Shown in pieces: positions 48,334-57,452 of a stretch of 64,000 bases of DNA. The notes under the pieces were generated by a model that saw nothing but the letters and a program-made list of their open reading frames with translations, was not told the origin of the DNA and searched no databases. Source of the DNA: Dehalococcoidia bacterium (GTDB lineage: Bacteria > Chloroflexota > Dehalococcoidia > Tepidiformales > Tepidiformaceae); assembly GCA_020850615.1 (NCBI GenBank), contig JADZEI010000032.1:1-64000 (forward strand), read 5' to 3'. The position numbers and the translations under genes were made by a program. Numbering within the stretch: the stretch's first letter is position 1; each line of letters starts with the position of its first letter.

Positions 48334-50289
48334 GTGGCGGAAAAGCAATCGGCGAGCGGCCCGGGCGATGCTGCCGGCATCGAGGGACTCCGGGTCCTCA
48401 TGGTCGAAGATTGCGAGGACGACGCGCTTCTCGTCCTGCGCGAGCTCCGCCGCGGCGGTCTCGACGCCGAATGCGTCCGCGTGGAGTGCAACGACGACTT
48501 CGCCGCGGCTCTGCACGACCGCACCGACTGGGACGTGATCCTCTGCGACTACACGCTCCCGAAGAGCGACGCACCCTCCGTGCTCGCGGTGCTGCACCGG
48601 ACTGGCCTGGATATCCCCTTGATCGTCGTCTCCGGGAAGATCGGCGAAGAAACCGCAGTCGACATGATGCGCGCCGGCGCGGCTGACTACGTGATGAAGG
48701 ACCACCTCGCCCGCCTGACGCCCGCCGTCCGCCGGGAACGCCTGGAGGCGAGCTACCGCCGGGCCGCCCGGGCCGCCGAACAGGCGCTTCAGCGCGAACA
48801 GGCCATCCTCGGCGCGCTCGTCGGTTCCGCCATGGACGCGATCATCACCCTCGGCCGCGACCATCGGATCCTCGTGTTCAACCCCGCCGCCGAGCAGATG
48901 TTCGGCGTCCCCGCCGCTGAAGTCCTCGGCAGTACCATCGATCGGTTCATCCCGCTCGCCTCCCGCGAGGTGCACATCGCCCACGTCGAGCGGTTCGCCA
49001 CCTCCGGCGTGACGCGGCGCAACATGCACCCGATCAATCCATTGAACGCGGTCCGCGCCAACGGCGAGGAGTTCCCCGTCGAGGCCACCATCTCGCAGGC
49101 CAGCGTCGGCGACGAACTGTTCCTCACGGTCATTATCCGCGACATCAGCGAGCGCAAGAAGCTCGAAGCCGAGCTCCTCCAGTCGCAGAAGATGGAGGCC
49201 ATCGGCAAGCTCGCCGGCGGTGTCGCGCACGATTTCAACAACCTGCTGACCGCGATCCTCGGCTACAGCGAACTCGCCCTCATGGAGGCGGATGACCCTG
49301 AGCGCCTGGGGATCGACATCGGCGAGATCAAGGCCGCGGCCGAACGCGCCGCCGCGCTGACGCGACAGCTCCTCACCCTCAGCCGCCGCAGCGTCGCCGC
49401 CCCCGCGGCCATCGACCTCAACGCAGTCGTCACCGAGCTCGAGCGCATGCTCCGCCGGATCATCGGCAAGAACTACCAGGTCGTTTCCGAAGCGCAGGAG
49501 GCCGTCTGGCCAGTGAAAGCCGACCGTGGCCAGGTCGAACAGGTCATCCTCAATCTCGTCGTCAACGCCCAGGACGCCATGCCCGACGGCGGGACGATCA
49601 CCGTCCGCACCGGGAACGTCACCGTCCGCGACGGCGAGCGCGGCGTCGAGCCGGGTGAGTACGTCGTCCTCTCCGTCAGCGACCACGGCATCGGCATGGA
49701 CGACGCGACCCGGAGCCGCATCTTCGAGCCGTTCTTCACGACCAAGGGCGCCACCCACGGCACCGGCCTCGGGCTGGCCATCGTCCAGGGCGTCATCGAG
49801 CAATCGAATGGCACCGTCACGGTTGATTCCGCACCCGGCCAGGGCACGACGTTCTACGTCTACTTCCCCCGGGCGAGGGAGGCCGGGCAGCCGGCCGCCG
49901 AGCACCAGCCGGCCGACATCCGCGGCACCGAGACCATCCTCCTGCTGAAGCAGGACAACGCGGTCCGGTCGCTCGAACAGCAGCTCCTCGAACAGTACGG
50001 CTACACCGTCGTGCCCGCCGGGACAGTCGACGAAGCCCGCTCCGCGCTCGCCGCCCGCGGCGGCATCGACCTCCTCGTGATGAACGCGATGCTCATCGGC
50101 TACCGCGGCACGGGGGTGCTGCGAGAGCTGCGCGCCCTTTCGCCCGGTCTTCGCGCCCTCTTCCTCACCGGCTACACCGATGAGGCGCTGCTGCACGACA
50201 TCGAGGAGGTGGGGCACGCCCATCTCCTCGAAAAGCCGTTCACCAGCGGCGGGCTCGCGCGCGCGGTACGGCGCGCGCTGACCGCCTGA
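48334..50289 (+). CDS. Hybrid kinase REC-PAS-HisKA-HATPase with degenerate receiver
   Basis: A 651-residue soluble hybrid kinase. REC1 (about 22-140) has its Asp in DVILCDYTLPKSD. A PAS domain (about 155-270) follows, then HisKA (GGVAHDFNNLLTAILGYSELAL), HATPase (LNLVVNAQDAMPDGG, DHGIGMDDATRSRIFEPFFTTK, GTGLGLAIV) and REC2 (about 525-651). REC2 reads DLLVMNAMLIG where the acceptor Asp should be, and LLLKQDN in place of the acidic pair, so it is probably not phosphorylated. AGGGGGA lies before the GTG start. Third gene of the signalling cluster, 22 bases after the response regulator. Confidence 0.92.
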   Translation: MAEKQSASGPGDAAGIEGLRVLMVEDCEDDALLVLRELRRGGLDAECVRVECNDDFAAALHDRTDWDVILCDYTLPKSDAPSVLAVLHRTGLDIPLIVVSGKIGEETAVDMMRAGAADYVMKDHLARLTPAVRRERLEASYRRAARAAEQALQREQAILGALVGSAMDAIITLGRDHRILVFNPAAEQMFGVPAAEVLGSTIDRFIPLASREVHIAHVERFATSGVTRRNMHPINPLNAVRANGEEFPVEATISQASVGDELFLTVIIRDISERKKLEAELLQSQKMEAIGKLAGGVAHDFNNLLTAILGYSELALMEADDPERLGIDIGEIKAAAERAAALTRQLLTLSRRSVAAPAAIDLNAVVTELERMLRRIIGKNYQVVSEAQEAVWPVKADRGQVEQVILNLVVNAQDAMPDGGTITVRTGNVTVRDGERGVEPGEYVVLSVSDHGIGMDDATRSRIFEPFFTTKGATHGTGLGLAIVQGVIEQSNGTVTVDSAPGQGTTFYVYFPRAREAGQPAAEHQPADIRGTETILLLKQDNAVRSLEQQLLEQYGYTVVPAGTVDEARSALAARGGIDLLVMNAMLIGYRGTGVLRELRALSPGLRALFLTGYTDEALLHDIEEVGHAHLLEKPFTSGGLARAVRRALTA

Positions 50290-50298
50290 CCCCGGACG

Positions 50299-51480
50299 CT
50301 ACGCGCGCGGAAGGCCCAGGCCCCGGGTGGCGATGATGTTGCGCTGGATCTCGCTCGTCCCGCCTTCGACCGTGTTCGCCACCGCGCGCAGGTACATGTA
50401 CTTCACGCGGCCCTTCATCGGCGCCTCCGGGCCGGCGCTCTTGCCGTCGAGCTGCCCGTAGAGCCCGAGCATCTTCATGCCGGTGCGGTAGATCCGCTGG
50501 TTCAGCTCCGTCCCGTAGAGCTTGGCGACGCTCGCCTCGTGCCCGGGCGGTACGCCTTCCTTCGCCTGCATCGAGACGATCTTGTAGCTCATCATCGTCG
50601 CCACCTGGGCCTCGATGTACCGCTCCATCAGCTCGCCCCGGAGCGACCCGTTGTGCGCGAGCGTGCTCATGTGGTCGGCCACGTGCTCCTTCGCGAAGGT
50701 GACCATGTCCTCTACCGTCTGGCGCGCGCCCACCGCCGAGCCGATGTTCGAACGCTCGAAGCTCAGCGTCGTCTGGGCCAGGTACCAGCCCCGGTTCTCC
50801 TCGCCGATGATGTTCGTCCGCGGGATGCGCACGTCTTCGAAGAACACCTCGTTGAACTCGTGCGAATCGGCCATGTTCACCAGCGGACGCACTGTGATGC
50901 CCGGGCTCTTCATGTCCACGATGAAGTAGGTGATGCCGCGGTGCTTCGGCGCATCCGGGTCCGTCCGCGCCAGCAGGATCATCCACTTGGACCAGTGCGC
51001 GCCGGAGGTCCAGATCTTCTGGCCGTTCACCACGAAGTCGTCGCCATCGCGCACGGCGCGCGTCTGCAGCGCCGCCAGGTCCGAGCCGGCGCCCGGCTCG
51101 CTGTAGCCCTGGCACCAGACCACGTCGCCGGAGAGGATCTCCGGCAGGTGCTTCTTCTTCTGCTCCTCGGTGCCGTGGACGATGAGCGTGGGCCCGGCGA
51201 AGCCCACGGCGATGCCGAACGGGCGCGGGGCACGCGCCTCGGCCAGCTCGGAGTTGAAGATGAACTGCTCCATCACGCTCATCCCGGCGCCGCCGTATTC
51301 ACGCGGCCACGCGGGCGCGATCCAGTTCCGGTCCGCCAGCTTCTTCAGCCAGGCGCGCGTGCCCTCCATCGCGAACGGGTCGGCAGCGCCGCGCGGCGCG
51401 TCCTTCGGCTGCTCGGTGGCGATGAAGTTGCGGATCTCCGTGCGGAACGCCGCCTCGTCGGGCGTGTCGCGGAATTCCAT
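50299..51480 (-). CDS. Acyl-CoA dehydrogenase
   Basis: A 393-residue flavoenzyme that introduces a double bond into acyl-CoA. Full-length for the family: helical N-domain, middle beta domain with WCQGYSEPGAGSDLAALQTRAV and VVNGQKIWTSGAHWSKWMILLART, and C-terminal helices with AVANTVEGGTSEIQRNIIATRGLGLPRA, the FAD and substrate loop. It is related to the FadE/CaiA-type branch. GGGGA lies about 5 bases before the ATG. Convergent with the hybrid kinase. The substrate range cannot be told. Confidence 0.92.
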   Translation of the reverse strand: MEFRDTPDEAAFRTEIRNFIATEQPKDAPRGAADPFAMEGTRAWLKKLADRNWIAPAWPREYGGAGMSVMEQFIFNSELAEARAPRPFGIAVGFAGPTLIVHGTEEQKKKHLPEILSGDVVWCQGYSEPGAGSDLAALQTRAVRDGDDFVVNGQKIWTSGAHWSKWMILLARTDPDAPKHRGITYFIVDMKSPGITVRPLVNMADSHEFNEVFFEDVRIPRTNIIGEENRGWYLAQTTLSFERSNIGSAVGARQTVEDMVTFAKEHVADHMSTLAHNGSLRGELMERYIEAQVATMMSYKIVSMQAKEGVPPGHEASVAKLYGTELNQRIYRTGMKMLGLYGQLDGKSAGPEAPMKGRVKYMYLRAVANTVEGGTSEIQRNIIATRGLGLPRA

Positions 51481-51629
51481 GTGTTCCCCTCGATCGGTTT
51501 TTCGTGCGCGGATGATAGCAGGGCGCGCCCCAGCCCGCCGTCTGCTGCGCAGTGCCGGGTGCGAGCGGGCGGTTCCCGCTGCGCCGTTGGGCCGTGGGCA
51601 ACGGCCGCTCGCGGGCGAATGATCGCCGT

Positions 51630-54600
51630 ATGACGCAACCAACGGGCGCCGGGCCGGTCCTGAATTGTCCTGGGTGTGGTGCCCCGGTCCGGGCTGCGGC
51701 GCACTTCTGCGGTGGCTGCGGCGCCACGCTGTATGCGCAGTGCCCCGGTTGCGGCCAGCCCTCCCGCCACGGCGATGCCTTCTGCGGGCACTGTGGCGCG
51801 GCGATGGCCGATGCGCCGCTCGTGGTGGGGACACCCGTTCAAGGCCGCCAGGTCACCACGCGGCCGGTGCGCCGCTCCCCGCTCCCGCGACTCGCCGCCG
51901 CCGGGGGCGTGCTGCTCGCCCTCGTGGTGCTGGCCGGCGGCGCCTGGGCGCTCCTCCGCAGCGGCGGCGGCGACGATGACGGCGGCGGCGATACGCAGCC
52001 CGCCGAGCCCCTCCAGAGCACCGCCACCGTGCTCGAACCGGTCGCCGCCGATGCGGTCGACCCCGTGCTCGGGCTGCCGCTTCGCCCGCACGTCCGGCTC
52101 GACCACCCCGACGGCGCCCGCGCGGACATCCCCGGCGGCTCCGCCCTCTACGGCGACGTCATGGACCTCCGCCGGGTCGACCTCGCGGAGGATCGCCTCT
52201 GGGACCACGGCGGCACCGGCTGGGAGTTCGTCTCGTTCGTGGGCGTGCCCATCGAAGGCGAAGCCGTCATCGACCTCCCGGCGGGCGCAGCCGGCTCCGT
52301 GCCGCTGGTCCGAACAGCTATCGGCCTCTGGCTGGAGTTGCCGTTCGAGCCGGTCACGCTCGCCGGCGGCGAGGGTGTGCGCGTCCGCGTGACGAACGTC
52401 CCCGCACCGTGGGTCTTCGCGCTCGCAACACCCCGGCCCCATGCCCCGGCGCTCACCGCCGACGACCTCGACGCTCTCCGCCTGGAGCAGCTCTACTGGA
52501 CCGACCGCGCCGCCTGGGAAGCCGAGGTCCTGGACTGGCTCGCGACCGAGGAGCTCACCGCCCACGTCCAACAGCCCCTGCTCGCGTTCCAGGACCCAAG
52601 CCCCGCCGAGACGTACGACAGGATCCGGGGCCAGCTCCGCTACACGACGAAGATGTTCGCCGCTGCCCGGGCGGGCCTCACCGGCGACCTCACCATCGCG
52701 CCTGCGGTGCCCCTGCCGGGGCTCGCCCTCAGCTCGACCGCCGTCTGGGGCGCCGCGGTCCAGCGGCTCTACGCCGTCCAGCAGAACTGGCTCGAGTTCC
52801 GCGCGTCGCTCGGCGACCTGTCGGTGCAGGGGCCCAACTTCCGTGTCGCCATCTACTTCGTGGACGAGTGGATCGAGACGGCGATGCACGACTACACGCC
52901 CTGGGGCATCGACTTCGTGAAGACGCTGCTCGATACGGGCGGGCTCAAGGGCTTCGACATCCGCGTGCTCAAGCCGTACGGCGAACTCAAGTGGATCGAC
53001 GTGCAGATCGACGCCGGCGACATGCCCGCGATCGACGAAGCGGTGAACGACGTCCTCGCCGCCGAGACGGTCGCGCCCATCGCCGGCACGCCGAACATCC
53101 ACCGCGTGATGCGGCTCTACTCCGTGCGCGCCATGGAGCGGCTCGCCGTCGTCGACTGGCTCAAGGAGAACGTCGACTGGATCGTGCGCTGGTTGCCGGT
53201 CGGGCTCGCGGCCGTCGGGCTCATCCCCGGCGCGGTCGGCCTCTCTTTCGCCTTCGCCGCGGCCGACCAGATCCTGAGCTGGGTGCAGGACTGGTACACC
53301 GCCGGGGACGCCTCACCCTACGCCTTCCTCAACTTCGAGGCCGCGTCCGCCGGGGGCCTGGGTGGCACCAGCTTCCTCATGGACATGTGGGAGGAGAAGG
53401 TCCTGATGAGCCGCGAAGCGCGGCCTATGCTCGCCTCCCACGGGCTCACGATCGCCCAGTTCGCCTATTCGGTCGGCATGTACACCGCCGTCCGCGGCAC
53501 GGACTGGTACCTGTTCAAGACGCTCCGGGAGATCAACGCCGGCACGCGGGGCTACTGCGCCTGGAGCGTCTGCGACGAGATCACCGGCGCCATACCCCCG
53601 GTCATGGTCCACGTCCGCGCCACCGGTCTGCTCGCACGCGACCCCGGCGATTATCCCACCGGCGTCGACCGGATGATGGCCTACCGCCTCGAGACCGGCG
53701 CGATGGACTACCACACGGGCTGGCTCCAGGGCCATCGCACGCCAAACGGTGCGCTCGCCGACCTCGGCTTCAATGAATACGGCCGCAAGGGCTGGCCGCT
53801 GGTGGTCCAACGCACGGCGCCCGAATACCAGGCCATCCGGCTCGCCATCCCGAAAGCCGCGATCCCGCCGGAGGTGTGGGGCGACCGCCCGGCGGATACC
53901 GCGCTCTCCGAGTTCGGCGCCTACGTCACGCTCGAGGCGCCGTCCCAGAGCTCGGTCACCATCGACCTCACCGCGCCAGCAACGAAGCTGCCAACCGACC
54001 GCGCCGACACGTTCTACGCGACCGTGCGCGTCCGCGACAAAGACGCGAAGGGGGTCGGCGGGCTGACGCTCTACACGTTCGAGGACGGCTACGACGCCCC
54101 CGAGGCGCACGAAGGGACGATGGCCGGCTCGCAACAGCCACAGATGCTCCTCAAAGGCACCGTCGGCTTCGCGGACGACCGCATCGAGCCGCTCACCTTC
54201 GACCTCGACTTCAGCAAGCTGCCGATGCGCCAGGCGCTGCTGACGGATCTCCTCAGCGACGAGCCGATCCTGACCTCGAACGACCAGTGGGTCCGCGTGC
54301 AGTACGCCGCCGTCACGCTCCAGCAGGAGATCTTCGGGAACTACCAGCTGACGAGCTGGCAGTTCCTCGGCGGCTCGCCCGAGCTGGTGCAGATCTACAT
54401 GAACGGCGACCTCTACTACACCGGCCGCAACTGCGAGATGGACCCGGCCGGCTGTACCTTCAGCGTCACCCAGTCCCCGGCCCGCGGGGCGGACCCGGCC
54501 TACATCCGCGCGATGGTCTGCGGGCCAGGGGACGGCACGACCAGCACATGTATCGCACTCGCGGATTCGCGCAGCTGGGCCGCGCAACACACGGACTCGA

Positions 54601-54866
54601 CCGGTCTGCCCCCCACCGCGCACGACAACTTCGTGCAGATTGCCGGGCCGATCCTCACCGGCAGCGATGACGTCAACTCCAGCTGGAACCCCGGCGAGGT
54701 GGTCACGATCAACCACTGGAACGAAGTCCATGCCGAGTTCGATGGCGACCGCGTGACCGGGACCATCACCACCGGCCAGGTCGTGTGGGACGTGGTCAAC
54801 GGGCAGAAGGCGAACATCCGCGAGATCGCGGTGAAGGTGGCGTTCGAGGCCAAGCGTGTGAAGTAG
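51630..54866 (+). CDS. Giant zinc-ribbon membrane protein of unknown function
   Basis: A 1078-residue protein. The N-terminus has two zinc ribbons: C13-x2-C16 with C27-x2-C30, and C38-x2-C41 with C52-x2-C55. One transmembrane helix (about 88-110) leads to an ectodomain of about 950 residues that I do not recognise, starting after a Gly/Asp-rich linker. Residues about 530-560 (WIVRWLPVGLAAVGLIPGAVGLSF) form a second hydrophobic stretch. The C-terminal third is beta-rich with Cys pairs. ATG at 51630 is preferred: AATGAT ends 6 bases upstream, and the preceding in-frame segment is nonhomologous. Confidence 0.7.
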   Translation: MTQPTGAGPVLNCPGCGAPVRAAAHFCGGCGATLYAQCPGCGQPSRHGDAFCGHCGAAMADAPLVVGTPVQGRQVTTRPVRRSPLPRLAAAGGVLLALVVLAGGAWALLRSGGGDDDGGGDTQPAEPLQSTATVLEPVAADAVDPVLGLPLRPHVRLDHPDGARADIPGGSALYGDVMDLRRVDLAEDRLWDHGGTGWEFVSFVGVPIEGEAVIDLPAGAAGSVPLVRTAIGLWLELPFEPVTLAGGEGVRVRVTNVPAPWVFALATPRPHAPALTADDLDALRLEQLYWTDRAAWEAEVLDWLATEELTAHVQQPLLAFQDPSPAETYDRIRGQLRYTTKMFAAARAGLTGDLTIAPAVPLPGLALSSTAVWGAAVQRLYAVQQNWLEFRASLGDLSVQGPNFRVAIYFVDEWIETAMHDYTPWGIDFVKTLLDTGGLKGFDIRVLKPYGELKWIDVQIDAGDMPAIDEAVNDVLAAETVAPIAGTPNIHRVMRLYSVRAMERLAVVDWLKENVDWIVRWLPVGLAAVGLIPGAVGLSFAFAAADQILSWVQDWYTAGDASPYAFLNFEAASAGGLGGTSFLMDMWEEKVLMSREARPMLASHGLTIAQFAYSVGMYTAVRGTDWYLFKTLREINAGTRGYCAWSVCDEITGAIPPVMVHVRATGLLARDPGDYPTGVDRMMAYRLETGAMDYHTGWLQGHRTPNGALADLGFNEYGRKGWPLVVQRTAPEYQAIRLAIPKAAIPPEVWGDRPADTALSEFGAYVTLEAPSQSSVTIDLTAPATKLPTDRADTFYATVRVRDKDAKGVGGLTLYTFEDGYDAPEAHEGTMAGSQQPQMLLKGTVGFADDRIEPLTFDLDFSKLPMRQALLTDLLSDEPILTSNDQWVRVQYAAVTLQQEIFGNYQLTSWQFLGGSPELVQIYMNGDLYYTGRNCEMDPAGCTFSVTQSPARGADPAYIRAMVCGPGDGTTSTCIALADSRSWAAQHTDSTGLPPTAHDNFVQIAGPILTGSDDVNSSWNPGEVVTINHWNEVHAEFDGDRVTGTITTGQVVWDVVNGQKANIREIAVKVAFEAKRVK

Positions 54867-54888
54867 CCACGGGTGTCGCCCGGTGCGC

Positions 54889-54894
54889 TAGGAT
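54889..54894 (+). promoter_or_regulatory. -10 element, leaderless start of Uma2 gene
   Basis: TAGGAT ends 6 bases before the ATG at 54901. Confidence 0.6.
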
Positions 54895-54900
54895 TGCCGT

Positions 54901-55443
54901 ATGACGAGCACCCAGGTGCGGATGACGGTGGAACAGTACCTCGCCCTCCCCGAGGAGAAGCCGTACCGCGAGTACGTCTGCGGGGAGGTCATCGCCAAAG
55001 CCATGCCGGACGACGACCATGGCCAGCTGGTCTACACGCTCGCGCAACTTGCTGGCCCGGCGCTCACCGAGCTGGGCGGCCGCGCCGGCCCCGAGATCCG
55101 CTGCCGCTTCGATACGGAGCGCGGTCCAGAGTACCGCCTGCCCGATTTCGCCTACTGGCGCCCGGACAAGCCGCGCAAGGACGGCGACGACGTGCTCCCG
55201 CCCACGCTCGCCGTGGAAGTGCGTTCTGCAAACGAAACCGCCTCCGAGCAGCGCGCGAAGTGCGCCTACTACCGCCACTACGGCGTCGACGTCTGCTGGC
55301 TGATCAACCCGGTGAGCCGCACCGTCGAAGTGTTCGAGGGCGACCTCGAAGCCGAGCCGCTCGCCCCGGACGCCTCGCTCACGTCCCCGCTCCTGCCCGG
55401 CCTCGCGATCCCCGTCCGGCAACTCTTCGCCGCCCTCGACTGA
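54901..55443 (+). CDS. Uma2 family (DUF820) putative endonuclease
   Basis: A 180-residue PD-(D/E)xK-fold protein: MTVEQYLALPEEKPYREYVCGEVIAKAMPDDDHGQLVYTLAQ, the PD of RLPDFAYWRPDKP, ELAVEVRS-type strand (LAVEVRSANETASEQRAKCAYYRHYGVDVCWLINP), and a final L-P-G-L-x-I-P. Uma2 proteins are very common in cyanobacteria and Chloroflexota; nuclease activity is inferred from the fold. Leaderless start. Convergent with the DUF3037 gene, 15 bases away. Confidence 0.88.
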   Translation: MTSTQVRMTVEQYLALPEEKPYREYVCGEVIAKAMPDDDHGQLVYTLAQLAGPALTELGGRAGPEIRCRFDTERGPEYRLPDFAYWRPDKPRKDGDDVLPPTLAVEVRSANETASEQRAKCAYYRHYGVDVCWLINPVSRTVEVFEGDLEAEPLAPDASLTSPLLPGLAIPVRQLFAALD

Positions 55444-55458
55444 CTCAGAGAATCTGAC

Positions 55459-56301
55459 CTATGCCACTACCTCCGCCTGTGTTGGAAACTCCCTTCTGAG
55501 TTCGTCCAAGCCGAGCACGGTCAGCCCAGGTACGTCTTTCAGAATAGTCCGTGCGACCGTCGCCGGATTATCGGCCTTCGCAAGGTCGACCTCGGCGTCA
55601 CCGAGCACGGCGAAGTACTGAGCGGTTCCATAGCGTTTCCTCAGATCATTCACGACCGTGGGCAGGGCGTCTCGAATGAGCGGGGCCGATGGGCCTACCA
55701 ACGGGGTGGCGAAGAACAGCATCCGCGGTCGAGCATCCTCAAACGCCACTAAGTCCGCCATGTGAGTCGTGATGGCTCCGGCAACCTCTGTCTTCGCTTC
55801 GATCGTGAGATCTGACGCACGCGCGCGCGCCCATGAGCCCAAGATGTCCCCAATCATGCTTCGGAGCGCAGCACGCGCCATGTAGCGCGTCTTGCGGGGG
55901 GCGGGCGGCGCATCCTTGATGAACCGGCGGAACAACCGATCTGCGGCATCGCTGAGACAGCTGGCGATGTACGATCGCGGCTCGGTTAGTCCGAAGCCGT
56001 TCGAGCTGAATTGCGCGAGGGACTCGAGCGACGATCCGGAAGCACTAAGCTGTTCCTTCTCGCCCAGGAGCATCTGATGCGTGTCGGCCAACGCGTGGCG
56101 GAGGTCACGCGTGAACGCGAAGAACAAGCTCCTGCTAAAGGACGGCCAGAGGGAAACGATCCGGCTCGGCGCCGATCGGTCGATCACGACGCGCGAACGG
56201 CCGTCGTGGCCGACCACGGCCACGCCAACGTTCAATGCCTCCCTTCGGACCGGGTCACCACGGTACTGCAGCAACGAGTACTGAAACATCTCGTTTGTCA
56301 T
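55459..56301 (-). CDS. DUF3037 domain protein
   Basis: A 280-residue protein. FQYSLLQYRGDPVRREALNVGVAVVGHDGRSRV is the DUF3037 signature (residues about 6-40), and the rest is helical with a basic middle. DUF3037 proteins typically sit next to HipA-like kinases, as here: the ATG overlaps the HipA-like stop (ATGA). Function unknown. GC content is lower than in the surrounding genes, suggesting that the pair arrived together. Confidence 0.82.
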   Translation of the reverse strand: MTNEMFQYSLLQYRGDPVRREALNVGVAVVGHDGRSRVVIDRSAPSRIVSLWPSFSRSLFFAFTRDLRHALADTHQMLLGEKEQLSASGSSLESLAQFSSNGFGLTEPRSYIASCLSDAADRLFRRFIKDAPPAPRKTRYMARAALRSMIGDILGSWARARASDLTIEAKTEVAGAITTHMADLVAFEDARPRMLFFATPLVGPSAPLIRDALPTVVNDLRKRYGTAQYFAVLGDAEVDLAKADNPATVARTILKDVPGLTVLGLDELRREFPTQAEVVA

Positions 56302-57053
56302 AGTTTGACCCCTAAGCCCTGCTCTATGAGCGAGCGAACTCCAGTCCGAGCATCGAGCAAGTAGCTGACAAGCTTGCCCTTGCCCTCGTCACCGAGCCAC
56401 CCATCGGGAATGGTATGGACCATCTTGACGATAACAGCGTCCGAAGTCGACTCGATTCGGTTGACCGCTTCCCTGATTTCGGCGATGTCCAGTAGAGGCT
56501 TGATCTCCGCCCGACACACGATCCGGCGAAGCTCTCGGCGGTGGCCGAAGAGGGTCATCAATGCCTCAGAAAAACACAACCCGAAGTCGATCGCCAGCAA
56601 CTCAGGTGAGGGCTCGTCGGTGTCGATGAGCAGATTGCGCCCAAACTCCGGTGTCATGCGGTCCTCTGTTTGGATCCAGGTGTCGAGAGCGACCAGTCGG
56701 CTAAGGAGCTGGCGGTGATTGCCGCATGCAAGGATGGAGTCAAGGCCTGTGATTGTGGAGGCGGCACTGAAGTACGTGTTTGAGTATGCGATTCCCGGTT
56801 CGGCCTCGATGGCGAGCGCCGGCGGCATCGTCTCGATCGCCGAGGCCGTCACCGTCAAGAGGGATGGAAATGGTGCGGCCACGCCCAGTTCGACCGCCAA
56901 CAGACCACCAACCCAATCGGATGCCATGCCCTCGTAAGTCGACAGTCGGCGCATCTTGACGACGCGGTCTATGCCGTCAGAACACTCGAAGACCTGGGGC
57001 CGCGAGAGCCCTGAGCCTAGATCATAGAGGTGGTTTACGGCCTCGGGAATCAT
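56298..57053 (-). CDS. HipA-like kinase domain protein
   Basis: A 251-residue protein related to HipA Ser/Thr kinases but about half their length. AVNHLYDLGSGLSRPQVFECSDGIDRVVKMRR holds the likely ATP Lys; DTWIQTEDRMTPEFGRNLLID stands in the catalytic loop position and LLAIDFGLCFSEAL gives the metal-binding DFG-like motif. This is the HipA-like group that pairs with DUF3037, not the HipBA toxin. GAGGGAG lies upstream of the ATG at 57053; the 117-residue upstream extension is rejected as noncoding. Lower GC than neighbours. Confidence 0.8.
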   Translation of the reverse strand: MIPEAVNHLYDLGSGLSRPQVFECSDGIDRVVKMRRLSTYEGMASDWVGGLLAVELGVAAPFPSLLTVTASAIETMPPALAIEAEPGIAYSNTYFSAASTITGLDSILACGNHRQLLSRLVALDTWIQTEDRMTPEFGRNLLIDTDEPSPELLAIDFGLCFSEALMTLFGHRRELRRIVCRAEIKPLLDIAEIREAVNRIESTSDAVIVKMVHTIPDGWLGDEGKGKLVSYLLDARTGVRSLIEQGLGVKL

Positions 57054-57124
57054 CGACCCGCTCCCTCTGCGCGACTCTTGCGCGAAGCCTACGGCAATCC
57101 CGTCCCACCGTCCTGACTGAACAC

Positions 57125-57445
57125 TCAGCCGCGCGCTTCCTGCTCTGGCTTCTGCGCTGGCGCGTCCACCGTGCGGCCGCGGGCGGGCATCGCGAACCGG
57201 CGGGCTGCCAGCAGCGCGACCGGCACCACCGCCGCGGCCACAAAGCTGAGCACAAGCCCTGTGCCGTCGCGCAATCCCAGTATGGGCACTGCCAGCGCGC
57301 CCACGACGCCCGCGAACAGGCAGAGCGGCAGCATCCCCAGCCCGGCGTGGCCGCGCGTAAACACCGAGAACAGGAACCACGGCAGGTACGCGCACACCAG
57401 CCATCCCGCGACCAGCACCGTCAGCGCGATCGCCTCGAAGGTCAT
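57125..57445 (-). CDS. Small membrane protein, three helices
   Basis: A 106-residue protein with three predicted transmembrane helices (about 5-27, 36-56 and 62-82) and a basic, Pro/Ala tail. I do not recognise a family. It lies 7 bases downstream of rseP on the same strand, so it is probably the last gene of the dxr-rseP operon. Confidence 0.65.
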   Translation of the reverse strand: MTFEAIALTVLVAGWLVCAYLPWFLFSVFTRGHAGLGMLPLCLFAGVVGALAVPILGLRDGTGLVLSFVAAAVVPVALLAARRFAMPARGRTVDAPAQKPEQEARG

Positions 57446-57452
57446 GGCCGCG

